Of a stretch of 64,000 nucleotides of DNA, positions 48,338 to 59,294 are shown piece by piece (position 1 is the stretch's first letter; the number at the start of each line of letters is the position of its first letter). The position numbers and the translations under genes are program-made. Source of the stretch: Zasmidium citrigriseum (lineage: Eukaryota; Ascomycota; Dothideomycetes; Mycosphaerellales; Mycosphaerellaceae); contig NHNW01000005.1 of NCBI GenBank assembly GCA_002786025.1, positions 930,001 through 994,000 on the forward strand. Direction: 5' to 3'. The notes beneath the pieces were generated by a model that did not search any database, was not told the origin of the DNA, and worked only from the letters and a program-made list of their open reading frames with translations.

Positions 48338-49575
48338 GTTCGATTAGGAGAGGCTATTCTTGTATTCGCGATGCGGCCATTAAGGTGGTTGATTCGACTG
48401 CTCGAGCGTGATGGTATCACTACTGCGTGCACACTTGACAGTTCGTCTCCACTCTGTGTTCCCCTCGGCAATGGCAATGTCAGACATTGGCCGCCTCCTC
48501 AATCTGCGACTCGGGCCAGAAGCGGCATTGACGCCTGCTCACCACCGTATTCTCACCTCATGCCATGCCGGCGCCGCGATTTGGCGACGAATGGGGTTGA
48601 TGGCGGGTGGATTTGGACAGCGCAAGATGATGTGAAGTGCTGGCACCTTTCGGCGCTTCCTCTGCCTTCGACACCGCAACTCCGTGCCGGCCGTTTCGTC
48701 CAGGGAGGCCCGCTTGGCAGAAGACATCATCACCACCAACATCACCTGCTATCCAGCAATCATCATCAGACACCGCGCCATTCAACCGCCCTCCTAAATG
48801 CTCCGAGCCGCGAAGTCTGATTGCGCCAAACTGCAATTTTCCATGGCATCTAACGGACAAACACCTCCGACCAGCGCCCCACAGTCTGCGACCTGCACAA
48901 GAACCCTGGCGAGAATAGAGCCGCCTCATGCATGAGTCGAGCCGTGCCGACCACTCAAGGCCCGTCCGCGCTCTAGCTGCAGCAGCAACATGGACGTGGC
49001 AGTCTCTGTATGCGTGCCTGACTTGGATCGACGCCGCCGCAGCCAGTAGGCACATTTGCCTCGCAGCGCTAGTTCAGACTCAGGAGCCTCTGGAATAGCT
49101 GGGGCGTGCTATACCAGCGACTGGATTCAACCACGCCGCGCTCTCCACTGCTGCTGAGTGGGATGGCAGGCAGCCTTGCTCGTTTGCTGCTCGTCTTTCA
49201 CCGCACTCCGCCAATGGGCCTGTATCCGGGGGACAACTGCCTGTACACGCCGTACGTATGCATGTCTTGTCTCTACTCTGCTTGCTCTCCCTCTCTCGCA
49301 TTTAACTTTTCTGGGGCACGCCTATCTCGTCTCAGCCTCTGCCCACACCCGAAGATCTCTTGCCCTTTGTACTCTTAAATCGTTCTCCTACTGACGAGGT
49401 TGCCTTGTCTTCCTCACCTAATCCATCGTCACATCTGTCCGGGGTGCGTCGACTTCTACTTCAACAACCACGGCCTGCGTTCGACCTTCTTCGATTCTTG
49501 TTCCACCGCGCCTGCTGCTTCTCCACCTGTCGTTTTTAGGCTTGTACGATACTCTTCCCCCACCGCCGTGCCACG
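48338..49575. promoter_or_regulatory. Divergent intergenic region with a pyrimidine-rich leader
   Basis: About 1.24 kb between the GFA gene (-) and the glyoxalase-fold gene (+). The last 300 bases before the ATG at 49,576 are C/T-rich, as in many fungal core promoters and 5' leaders. No gene is seen. Confidence 0.55.
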
Positions 49576-51529
49576 ATGCCTATGTCACATTTTGGCCTTA
49601 CGGTTTCGCATATCCCGTCTGCCACGTCGTTCTACCTCTCTGCGCTCCAGCCGCTTGGATACCGGTTTATTGGGCATCAAGGAGATTCGATAGGTCTCGG
49701 TATCGATTCGGCCGACTTCTTTCTTACACAGGCTCCAGTTGGGTGAGTGCTGTTCACTTTCTGGGATGTATAATTCTGACAACCACAGAACCCGACCTTC
49801 ACCGAACCATATTGCATTCCTGGCCGAAAGCCGGTTGATAGTAAGAGACTGCTATGCGGCCGCACTCAATTCAGGCGCTCTGCCCAGTGGCGCTCCCAAC
49901 TATCGCAACGAAGACTGCTCCTGCTTCAATGCCGCCGTGGAGGACCTTGACGGTAACACTGTTGAGTTTATCTTCCGGCAGCCACATGGTGAAGGCGATA
50001 GATGCGAGACGATCGCACCACCAGAAGACCAGCGCGTCTTGACCTGGCAGAAAGATGTAGCAGACAGTGCTACTCAAGATGACGCTCAGTCTGTCGCTCA
50101 ATCCATGGTATCGAGGGGCTCTCTGGCTTCGAAAGCTTCCCGTGCGAAGTCAAGAATGCAGACTGCTCTTGACCTCGCCTCTTCGACGGGAAAGTCCGTC
50201 CGATCAGAAGCTCCAAGTCAAGGCATCTCTCGTACGAATACCGCGCCAGCCAAATCGGACTTCCCTACAAAGACCTTGATTGGAACTGCGCTGGGAGCTG
50301 CTGCCGGGGCCGCGATCATGTTTGCCATGTCTAAAGCCGAATCCGACAATGCTAGAGAAGAAGCAGACCATCTGGCATACATGTCGAAATCAAGGCCCCG
50401 TCGTCGCTCAGTGAGCGATGTCAAGCCACCTCCACCGCGAGCTGAGACGATCAAAGAATCTATACCACCAGCAATACCGCCGAAACCTGACAGTCGAAAG
50501 TTCCATCGAAATTACAGCACGACAGAATCAGCATTTTCTAGACGCCCGCCCCCGCCTCCGACTAAAGCGATGCGTATGCTCGAGGCCACTGGTCACAATA
50601 CCGAAGACGACGACATCCAGGAGGCCCTCAGTCGCTATTCTGGCATGAAAGCAATGCCAACCAGGAGTCGCACGATCGACGACTACGAGTACGCTCCCAA
50701 GTCGAAGGCAGGTCGGAGCGAAGCGCCTTCAGGCCACAGTATGAAGCGCGCAACAACCTTACCAGTCGAGGCCATTGAAGACCGTCCAAACTACTACCTC
50801 GAAGCACCACCGCCAAAGAGCAGTGTTTCCCGCCACAGCAGTCGCTACGAAACTCCTCGAAGTCACGTATCTTCCCGTCACAGCACCCACCGCCGCAGCA
50901 GCCACGACGACGCCAACCTCAAACGCCACGACAGCGGCGTTAGCATGCACTCCTCCCGTTCCCGCCGAGACCGCGAGAGCGAATCCGGACGCAGGTCCTC
51001 CGGCAGCAAAGCCAGCACCATCAAACCACCCCGTCGCGATCGAGACCGCGACGCCTACGAACACGCCGCCGCAGTGGCAGCCGCAGTCCCCCAAATCAAC
51101 GGCTCCAAAGCCCCAAGCTCCTGCTACTTCCCCGCCGCCATCTCCCTCCCACCCTCCCACGCCTCGAGCAAACACTCCCGCGCTCTCTCCCAAGCCGCAA
51201 CCTCCTACGTCTCCGCCCCACAAGAACCCCTCGAGCCTGTCGCTTCGAAACAGAGCTGGGAGGATTTCATCGGCGAGGAGAGTGATGGGTTGGGGGATGT
51301 TAAGACTGTGTTGCCGGAGGATAGTATTTCTTGTGTGGATTTGAGTAAGCCGAGGAGGAGGAGAAGGGAGAGTCACTCGAGTGGGAGTCGGCATGAGAGG
51401 AGAGAGGAGAAGGAAAGGAAGGGGAGTAGTGCGGGGAGTCGGCATACGGTTATGACTGCGTTGCCGTATCGCGGGAAGGGGAAGGAGAGGGAACGGGAGG
51501 GGAAGAGGGGGATTTTGGGGTTTGCTTGA
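49576..51529 (+). CDS. Glyoxalase/VOC-fold protein with a long disordered basic tail
   Basis: Exons are 49,576-49,742 and 49,789-51,529 with a 46-base intron, giving 635 residues. The start MPMSHFGLTVSHIPSATSFY and SALQPLGYR lead to IGLGIDSADFFL; after the intron come HIAFLAESR, GAPNYRNEDCSCFNAAVEDL and DGNTVEFIF. That is one complete VOC module in about the first 125 residues. Next is a Gly/Ala hydrophobic stretch (TLIGTALGAAAGAAIMFAMS) that could be membrane-linked. The rest, some 430 residues, is Ser/Arg/Pro-rich and disordered, with PPPP runs, RS/RD dipeptides and a Lys/Glu/Arg-rich end. The catalytic state of the VOC part is uncertain. The fusion is in one frame, so it is real unless an intron in exon 2 was missed. 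Confidence 0.82.
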
Positions 51530-52975
51530 GAGATGAGGTTTGCGTAGTCCGCGGGCTGGTGATCGAAGGGTTCTCGGTTGTGGCAGCGTGGCATTCTGCT
51601 TTGCATGGGAAGGTGTTGGGGATCTGCTGCAGAGCAATCGTTTTCATGAGTGCTTTCGGTACGTCTATGGGCCCTTTACTTAATCACAGAGTTCTCTGTC
51701 TCCATTGCTCTATCTGTTTAAACTTTCGGGTTCGGGATACCCGTTCCGAACTTTCGACTTCACCCTCCCCCAGTCTCCCAGCCACTCATCTTTGCTGCGA
51801 ACAGGCCTTCTGTCGACATCCTCAGATATCGTGGGCAAATACAATTGTTGTGTCGATCGACCTGCAGCTGACGTGCTTGTCGTTCGATGAGGTATCATGG
51901 TTTGTCGGTTCTCTTTCTGTGACCGTGATACATTTGGAGGCACTGAGGGAGGATTCAAAGCCATTGTTCTCTGACAGCTTCCAGTCACTCTTCGTGTCCT
52001 AAGTGCATCTCGAACTTGTCCCTGTCTTCTTGAGCATTCCGCAGCACCGGGTAAGAATCGGTTACCGAGTCTGAATTCGGTTTAGTCTACGGAAAGTCGG
52101 CTCTCGCGACAGAACAGAGCTACCAAGCGGCCTTGTTGCACCGCATCCACGTCGCACTCAACGCCCACTTTTCCTCCGAAGCGCAGCTTGCTGTTGCAAC
52201 CTTCCGGCCGCCTGCCACGATCTGAAGTCCCATGTGAATTTTGGATGACATAGGGCCCGTACGGCTCGTCAGCCGAGAAGATGCGCGCTCAACCACGCGT
52301 AGGCAACCACGCGAAGGCGTCCACGCGCAGGAATCAATGAATATCAATGAATATCAATGTCATTCCATGGATAGGGTCACCTTCTCTACGTTGTGCGTTT
52401 TCGGGGCCATCTCTTCGAAGCTCTGGGCTCAGTTCGAAACCTCTTGGCTGAAAAGATGACTCGACCCAAGAAAATAGGCGCCAGCCTCATGCCATTCAAC
52501 GTGGGCTGGAATGCGATGACCAACTACAAAAATACTTGCTGTGGCCACATGGAAACAGATCCGCCAGTAACAGCGCTCCCCGCATCCGAGACAAGCGAAC
52601 AGCAACCCGGAGTGTGTTTCGATATGCCATGGCAAATCACACCGGTTCTTTGGCTCTGCTACTGGCTGCTGGCCTCTCTGGATGCAGCTCGGGTGTACGG
52701 TATGCCGGGGGCGGGCTGGGGCGCAGAGCAGCTGCTAGGATGACCCGGGACGGTGCATGACCTTTTGCGGTGGTGACGCGAGCGTGGCGGCACTGCAGCA
52801 TGCTGCTGGCCCTCCGGCAGCCTTCCTCTCCATCGATAGCTCTGCCTTTTTCCTCGAAGGCTGTCGTAATCATTTGCTCGACTATAAACCAATTTCGATA
52901 TCATCAAGGCCACCGAGACCTATTGCAGACAACCGATGACCCGCGCCTTGTCATGCATCGACCGATCCCCATGCG
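51530..52975. promoter_or_regulatory. Intergenic, promoter of the kinase gene
   Basis: TATAAA at 52,883-52,888 is about 90 bases before the kinase ATG. A 10-base unit ATATCAATGA occurs about three times in tandem at 52,331-52,360, beside three spaced CACGCG words near 52,290-52,325. No gene is supported. Confidence 0.5.
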
Positions 52976-55927
52976 ATGGCAGACGACCGTGAGCGCAAGG
53001 CGAGGCTACAGGATACAGTCACTAGTCTCGTGTCCAAGGTCGAAAAGTGGTTCGATAGATGTCCTGCCTCAGACGTTGCTGCGCGCTCGAAAAAGGCGGT
53101 GGTGGAAGTGTACATTCGGCAACAGGAAGCTGTGAAGAGGTTATTCCAGCAGACTGAGAGCTTGATGAGGAAGAAAAATCGACGATGGATAACTAGGGAA
53201 GGGACAGATGCATGTACAACTTTCTGGATGCTTTTAGTGGGCGAGACGGACCACTACGACCTTGATCACACGAGCGCCAACATTCTTGCCATCATCCTCG
53301 CCAAAGGAACAGATGATCTGTTGGAAGTGTGGGAGTACTTCTTGAAGCATCTTGGCATGCGTGCCGAAGAAGATGCCAACCATGGCATGGTATCGAGCGG
53401 CTTCAACGACAAAGCTCTACCCATGTCAGAGACGGAATGGAGCAATTACTTCCCCAACGATCAGTCAAAGGTCTTCGCATATAGGCAGCACAAATACTGC
53501 CAGGTTGAGCCCAGGGATCTAGATGTCAACTTTGATCAGCAGCGTGACGTACTTCGAAAGGCTATCAATGTCAACATGAAGAACTGCTGGAGCTACGACA
53601 AACAAGGAAAACAGATGCCGCGGGCATTGCACGACAAATGGTTTCCCGAATCGGCCTTGGAGAGTCTCTACGAAGAACATAAAGACACGATCAAGAGACT
53701 ATACGTTGGCTGGTACAACGGGCAACATACTGTGCCGTCACCCTCGAGTCATTTCGAGCGTAGGCGATACTTCACAACTTGTGAATCACTGAGCGCGAAG
53801 TTTGTGGAAAGTCTCGAGTCCACAAAGAAGATATTTGCTATTCTCATCTTCATACGGGCAGAAGTATCATCCGAAACGTGGAAGCGTTTCATTGATGCTT
53901 CAGACAAAGATAACATGACTGACAATATTCTTCCTTTGGAATTCGGTGACATCGAAACGTGGTTCAGCACCACGGATCAAGACGACTTCGATACGCATCA
54001 ATTCAAGTTTTGCCCGGTCCGCCTCCGTGAGGAGGTTGTTTGGAAATTTGAACGATGGTGTTTGCCGTTTGAAAGGACTACGCAAATCGGCGGAGGAGGT
54101 TACGGCAGCGTGTACAACGTCAAGATTGCAGAAGGCTATCGGCTTTCAGAGGACGAGTCGAACCTTGCGATGAAAATCGTCGAGTCCAATGAAAGCTACT
54201 GCGAATGGCTCTTTTCAAAGACCATCTCCTCCCAAGACATGATGAGTAGTGGGATCGTAGTACCGAAAGTCGTGTTGCAGAAGGGAGAAGAGACTCGCCT
54301 TTTCATGCAACTCGCTACCTGCGATCTACAGAAGTACATGATGGACGCACCCGGACCACAAGACCGGGATCTGCTCGCAGAGATGCTTTCTGTTGCTCGT
54401 GCACTGAGGTATCTTCACTGCGAGCTTTTGAGAAAGAAGATCGTGAAGCAGACTTGCATTCACGGGGACATCAAGACGCGGAACATCCTGTTCATCAAGG
54501 GTGACCGGACACCTTTTCGGATTGCTGACTTCGGAATATCCGTTCTCAAAGAGATTCCCAAAGCCGTGGCCCCAGGGGAAGAACTCCCGAACTCGGCCAG
54601 GAAAGTTCAGGCAACATCATATCTGTCATCTCTTGCGGAGAACTTTCCACCCGAACTTGAAAATGGCGGCCAGGGCGATGCCAGCGTCGACATCTGGGGC
54701 TTTGGAACAGTCCTCTCCGAGTACGTTGCCTGGATAGCAGAGGGTTCTGAGGGCTTGGAAACATTCCTGCAGGCACGCAAAAGTCTGGGTACAAGTTATG
54801 TGGAGCAGTCGTACTATCGAACGAGTACAGGCGAACCCAGACTGAAAGAGGGCATCGGTCAGCACTTCGACCGCATCATCCGTGAGGCGCCTGACCAGTC
54901 TGCTAGGAAGATCTACACTGGTTGCTGGAATCTCATACGTCTGTCCCTTCTCAATTGCAAACCAGAGCGGCGGTTGCCAATCGAGGAAGTGTGCAAGAAG
55001 TTGTTGCTTATATGCAATGGCGAAGACATTGATGTCAGAACCCTCGAGAACATTACAGACAATCAACCCCACAATACCGGACTTCAGGGCGTAAACACGC
55101 CTGAACACAATGCAGGATATGCTCCAGCGCTTCGCCTTTCAACAGATTCGGGTCGAGCGTCCACATTCTCGTTCAGGACAAGGCGATCAGCAACCGCTCG
55201 ATCCACGTCGGGCGCCCTCAGCCGCAGCGGATCTCCCCTGAGCAATTCGGAAGAAGTGCAGCGGATTAGCAACGAGAGTCCACGCTCAAGTCAAGACAGA
55301 GTGGCGACGCCGTCTTCGAGCCGGTCAATACCTGTTCAGAGGCGATGTCCTGGAACTCAAAGTGTTGAAGGTCTAGGGACGAGCGGTTCCGGTACTTCTC
55401 AATTCCCGCAGTCCTCATCGATGGTAACGGCTGCTCGTGTTCATCAACCTCTTGCCGACTCGTCGAAGCTTGAGCATGCTCTCAAGGTGTTGAATGGAAA
55501 GGCTGCTGCTGATTTGATTACTGCGGATACTGACGTGACTTTCGTCGATGGATCAGGCAACTCTCCTCTACATCTGGCTGTTCTCTGCGAAGACACAGCC
55601 GCTGTTGAAAAGCTGCTGCAGCATCATTCATCATTGCTCTGGAAGAAGAATTCAGATGGCAAGACCCCATTGCACAGTTGTATCGAGCCATGTGCTATGC
55701 CGCACGCAAGACTTCTGCTCAAGGGGGCCACGCCTTCATCGGACAACGGCAGAATTCTGAGCATCGCAGACAACAATGGTCTGACGCCCGTTCAATTCGC
55801 TACCAGCCGAAAACCGAGGAACCGTGAGGACAAGAAACTCGTGTGGCTCTTATTTGACCATCATGATGCGTGTAAGATTCCGCTGGGAGACCTTGGTAAA
55901 TTCAGGCAACGGTACAACAGGCCTTAG
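52976..55927 (+). CDS. Protein kinase with C-terminal ankyrin repeats
   Basis: A single intronless frame of 983 residues with an ATG at 52,976. Residues 1-360 are an unrecognised, charged helical region. The kinase domain starts near 365: glycine loop QIGGGGYGSVYNV (Gly372 onward), Lys400 in LAMKIVES, catalytic loop CIHGDIKTRNIL (His496, Asp498, Asn503, with Gly in place of the usual Arg), DFG at 518-520, PPE, and DIWGFG. All catalytic residues are present, so it is probably active. A Ser-rich linker (about 700-840) leads to two or three ankyrin repeats from about 855 (GNSPLHLAVL, GKTPLHSC, GLTPVQFA). There is no signal peptide. Kinase-ankyrin proteins of this type occur near fungal NLR-like genes, and a NACHT gene lies 6.4 kb away. 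Role inferred: signalling. Confidence 0.9.
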   Translation: MADDRERKARLQDTVTSLVSKVEKWFDRCPASDVAARSKKAVVEVYIRQQEAVKRLFQQTESLMRKKNRRWITREGTDACTTFWMLLVGETDHYDLDHTSANILAIILAKGTDDLLEVWEYFLKHLGMRAEEDANHGMVSSGFNDKALPMSETEWSNYFPNDQSKVFAYRQHKYCQVEPRDLDVNFDQQRDVLRKAINVNMKNCWSYDKQGKQMPRALHDKWFPESALESLYEEHKDTIKRLYVGWYNGQHTVPSPSSHFERRRYFTTCESLSAKFVESLESTKKIFAILIFIRAEVSSETWKRFIDASDKDNMTDNILPLEFGDIETWFSTTDQDDFDTHQFKFCPVRLREEVVWKFERWCLPFERTTQIGGGGYGSVYNVKIAEGYRLSEDESNLAMKIVESNESYCEWLFSKTISSQDMMSSGIVVPKVVLQKGEETRLFMQLATCDLQKYMMDAPGPQDRDLLAEMLSVARALRYLHCELLRKKIVKQTCIHGDIKTRNILFIKGDRTPFRIADFGISVLKEIPKAVAPGEELPNSARKVQATSYLSSLAENFPPELENGGQGDASVDIWGFGTVLSEYVAWIAEGSEGLETFLQARKSLGTSYVEQSYYRTSTGEPRLKEGIGQHFDRIIREAPDQSARKIYTGCWNLIRLSLLNCKPERRLPIEEVCKKLLLICNGEDIDVRTLENITDNQPHNTGLQGVNTPEHNAGYAPALRLSTDSGRASTFSFRTRRSATARSTSGALSRSGSPLSNSEEVQRISNESPRSSQDRVATPSSSRSIPVQRRCPGTQSVEGLGTSGSGTSQFPQSSSMVTAARVHQPLADSSKLEHALKVLNGKAAADLITADTDVTFVDGSGNSPLHLAVLCEDTAAVEKLLQHHSSLLWKKNSDGKTPLHSCIEPCAMPHARLLLKGATPSSDNGRILSIADNNGLTPVQFATSRKPRNREDKKLVWLLFDHHDACKIPLGDLGKFRQRYNRP

Positions 55928-56689
55928 TGGTTGACTGCCAGTCCTCGGCGACACTAGCGGTCGAAGTGATCACGAGCCTTTTGTCAGCACGACGCAATGA
56001 GACGTGCAGGGATGGAATTGATCTCCTACGCCGCTTGTGCACGTCAGCCACACAATAGAGGGGATGGCTTATGCAGTATCTTTGGTTAGTCGAGCACATG
56101 AAAGACGATATCGTGTCCGGTGAATCTTCTGGCCAATGGATTCTGTCGGATGAACCGGCGGCACGCGGTCGGGAACATCTTGGGCGGCCGGCATGCATTG
56201 GCAACGTGCCACGGCATGAGTACCCAGCCTGCATGCACCCAGCGTTGTCACGCCATGCGTCCGGGTTGGTGGGCGTCGCCCTTGCTCGTCGCCTTCATCC
56301 GCAGCCTCTCATCGGGCAGTGCAACAACCGTCTGTCTCTTAATTGGCTTTTGCCGCCCAGTATCCCATTGTACCCATCTATTCGAGTGTCCCATCAGACC
56401 AGCACGCTCAAGCCATGGTTAGTCGATCTAACGTCGGCCAACAAGGTATTGAGATGGAGCCCATAGGCTTGAGCGAACGAAGCTCGGCCGGGCCACAGGC
56501 AGATCTCGATTTGTCTCGGAATTGTCTTTGTGAAAGAAGATGCCCTAAAGTACCAGAGACTCTTTTCTACAGAACGGGCGACTTGGTTGGAATGTATATC
56601 TCGTTTGGCACATACAAGACTAGCAACGCAAGGACTAACCTCTGTGCAGACTTGACTCTCCATTCAAGTATGGTACTCCAGAGCATGCT
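55928..56689. other. Intergenic, upstream of the sugar porter
   Basis: About 760 bases with no gene I can support. An alternative 5' exon of the transporter beginning MVSRSNVGQQ near 56,414 is conceivable but unproven. Confidence 0.45.
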
Positions 56690-59269
56690 ATGAATGTGGG
56701 TCGACGAGTTGCATGCCAATACAAGCTCTCCAATCTGGAGAACGTTTTCAAGAAGGTGTTGTCAAACCCTACGTTATGCCACACATATTCCAACCCTCTG
56801 TCTGACATGACTCTTTCAGGCTGCATTGCTGATCAAGAGTGATGACCTTTTGAATGAACCTCCGATCGAAGAAGAGAGCGACACAGCCGGAACCTTTCCA
56901 TGGGCGTCACGAGACGGAGGTGCGGGCATGCCGCAGGCAGCAGGCCATGTACAGGGGCATCAAGCAGATGATGATATTCTGCCGCAAGGATCAGTCGCGC
57001 AACAACGTGATGCACCTCGCAATCAACCCCACGCCTTCGATCAATGTCAACCTTCTCGTACGGCCGCAAAAGCGTCAACACTGAGGCTGTCAAAGCACGA
57101 GAAAACAGCACTGCTCAATGAGAATCGATTTGGTTTCTGGGATCAACCATGGCCATTCCGCGCGACGTCGTATATGCTATTTATCGCCGCGGTCGTTCAA
57201 GGATGGAATCAGACTGCAACAAACGGAGCAAACCTCTGCTGGCTGGACCCCTTGATTGGCGAGGCCGAATCATCTACAACCACTTCTGAATGCCTCTCAG
57301 GCACGGGATACACCGCTCGCTATGCAATCATCAACGCCGCCCCGTTTCTGTTCGCTCCCATGTAAGTCATGAGCTATGACCTACTAATTGTGACACTCAT
57401 ACTGATTACATTTGACAGAGGTTGCATTTTGGCTGATCCGCTGAATGAGATCCTTCTGGGTCGACGACATGCCATATTTTTCTCAGCTGTACTCATTCTG
57501 GGCGCTGCGATAGGTGGGGCCTTTACTCAGACCTGGTGGCAACTCCTGATATGCCGTGCTATCCTCGGCGTGGGAATGGGAGGGAAAGCTTCGGTGACAC
57601 CAGTGTTCGCTGCAGAGATCGCTCCTCCGCAGCTAAGGGGTACATTGATCATGAACTGGTATGCCTTAGCTCATGTCGGCGGTCGGTCGTTCTTTGTCAT
57701 ACTGATGGGCCGTCAGGCAAGTCTTCGATGCACTGGGGATCTTCCTGGGATTTACGGCAAATCTCATCGCTGCATCTGCTGGTGAGTTGTCACTACATGA
57801 AACGTGGCTCGATCCGTCTAAAACAACATTGATACAGGACTCGAAGACGCTTGGAGATGGCAGATCGCATCTTCTTTGCTTCCAGCGTTCGCCTTGATAC
57901 TTGCGGTAACGCTGATCTGCTGGGATTCCCCTCGTTTCCTCATGAGGCACGAGCAAACCTATCAAGATCGCTTTTACAAGAAGAAGAAGGCCCATGATGA
58001 GCGGCTGGGGCGATTGACTGCACGGCACATGCCACGCAGATCTAGCACACCGGGGTCAGAATCACCGAACGAAGTCACGGCTCAGCCTTCATTCCTGTAT
58101 CAGGTCTGGAGCAGTATCCGATACCGATATGGCCCCAATCCAGCTTACGACTATCATTCGAAAGCTTTCGACACACTTGTGATCCTTCGCGGTAGCGAGT
58201 TGTTGGCTGCAAAAGAGCTCATCTTCACTCATTGTCAGCTGATCATCCAGCGGCTGGCTGTTCGAAGTGAGACAGCGCGCAGAAAACCGTTGAAGGATGA
58301 CATTGACTTCGCATTGAAGCCTGAGAGAGACTTTCTGCAGCGCTACTACAATCTTCTCTTCCAGAGGGGCTATCTCAGGCGGGAGACGGCCGCTGCCATG
58401 ACTGGTATGATAGGGCAACAGTTGTGCGGTATGTGGTCACTCTGGACATTCTAGTGTTCTCACGTATTGACTTTGCATTAGGAGTCAACGTCCTCATATT
58501 CTACTCCTCGAGGCTCTTCACGCGAGCAGGACAAGGATCGAGCAATCCTTCCTATGGCGTTCTTTCGCGATCGCCCGTGTGGTTGAGCTGGGGAATAGGC
58601 CTTGCCAATTTCTTGTTCGCTCTGCCGGCATACTGGTGGATCGAATCTCGCGGAAGAAGATGGCTCGCGCTGTCTACCCTACCTTTCCTAGCCATCATGA
58701 TGACCGGGGCAGCTGCAAGCTTCACCATGGGAGATGACCGTGTGGATGATCGCAAAGCTGCAGTTGGAACTTTTGCGATTCTCTTCACCATGTTCTATTC
58801 TCCTGGCATGGGTCCGGTGCCCTTCACTCTCGCGGCAGAGATCTTTCCACTCGACTACAGGATCATGGGAATGTCCATCGCCAGCATGACCAACTTCCTC
58901 CTGGGTGGTGCATTTGCTGTCATGGTCCCGTTCGTTCCGAAGGAAGAAATCCTGCTAGGAATCTTCGCCGGATTGAATGTGGTGGCCTGGGTCCTGGTCT
59001 GGATCTTTGTTCGAGAGCCGGAGACCAGACCTGATGAACCAGGAGACACAACCGCCTTCCTGCGCTTGGAGGAGATATTTCACATCTACGAGCCAACTCA
59101 CAAGATGCACATGAAGTATCAGTGGGGTCGCAAACGGGAGGCTCTGAGGAGCTTTGGCGACTTTTGGCTTGGTAAGCTGGGCCAGAAACACGAGTATTTC
59201 AGGGAGTGGTATGATCGGGTCTCGGAATCCAGCAACATCGACACGAGAGGGATGAATGGGCACACTTGA
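56690..59269 (+). CDS. MFS sugar-porter family transporter with an unusual N-terminus
   Basis: The proposed exons are 56,690-56,755, 56,820-57,361, 57,419-57,658, 57,717-57,781, 57,838-58,428 and 58,482-59,269, giving 763 residues. Splicing restores APIGCILADPLNEILLGRR, RGTLIMNWQVFDALGIFLGF, CWDSPRFLM and GQQLCGVNVLIFYSSRLF. Later come RGRRWLAL, FYSPGMGPVPFTLAAEIFPL and REPETR, the sugar-porter signatures. It resembles fungal proton-coupled hexose or polyol transporters at the plasma membrane. The N-terminal part is longer than usual: between NEPPIEE and LSKHEKTALLNENR the main frame has AT-ending codons, while the next frame over is open with GC-ending codons (56,854-57,084). The gene may therefore carry two compensating frameshifts or a missed intron. 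Confidence 0.82.
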
Positions 59270-59294
59270 GGAGATCATCGTATGCTCTTTGTTG

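Noticed and set aside
50759..51637. 292-codon minus-strand frame
   Set aside because: Antisense shadow of the Ser/Arg/Pro-rich tail of the VOC-fold protein.
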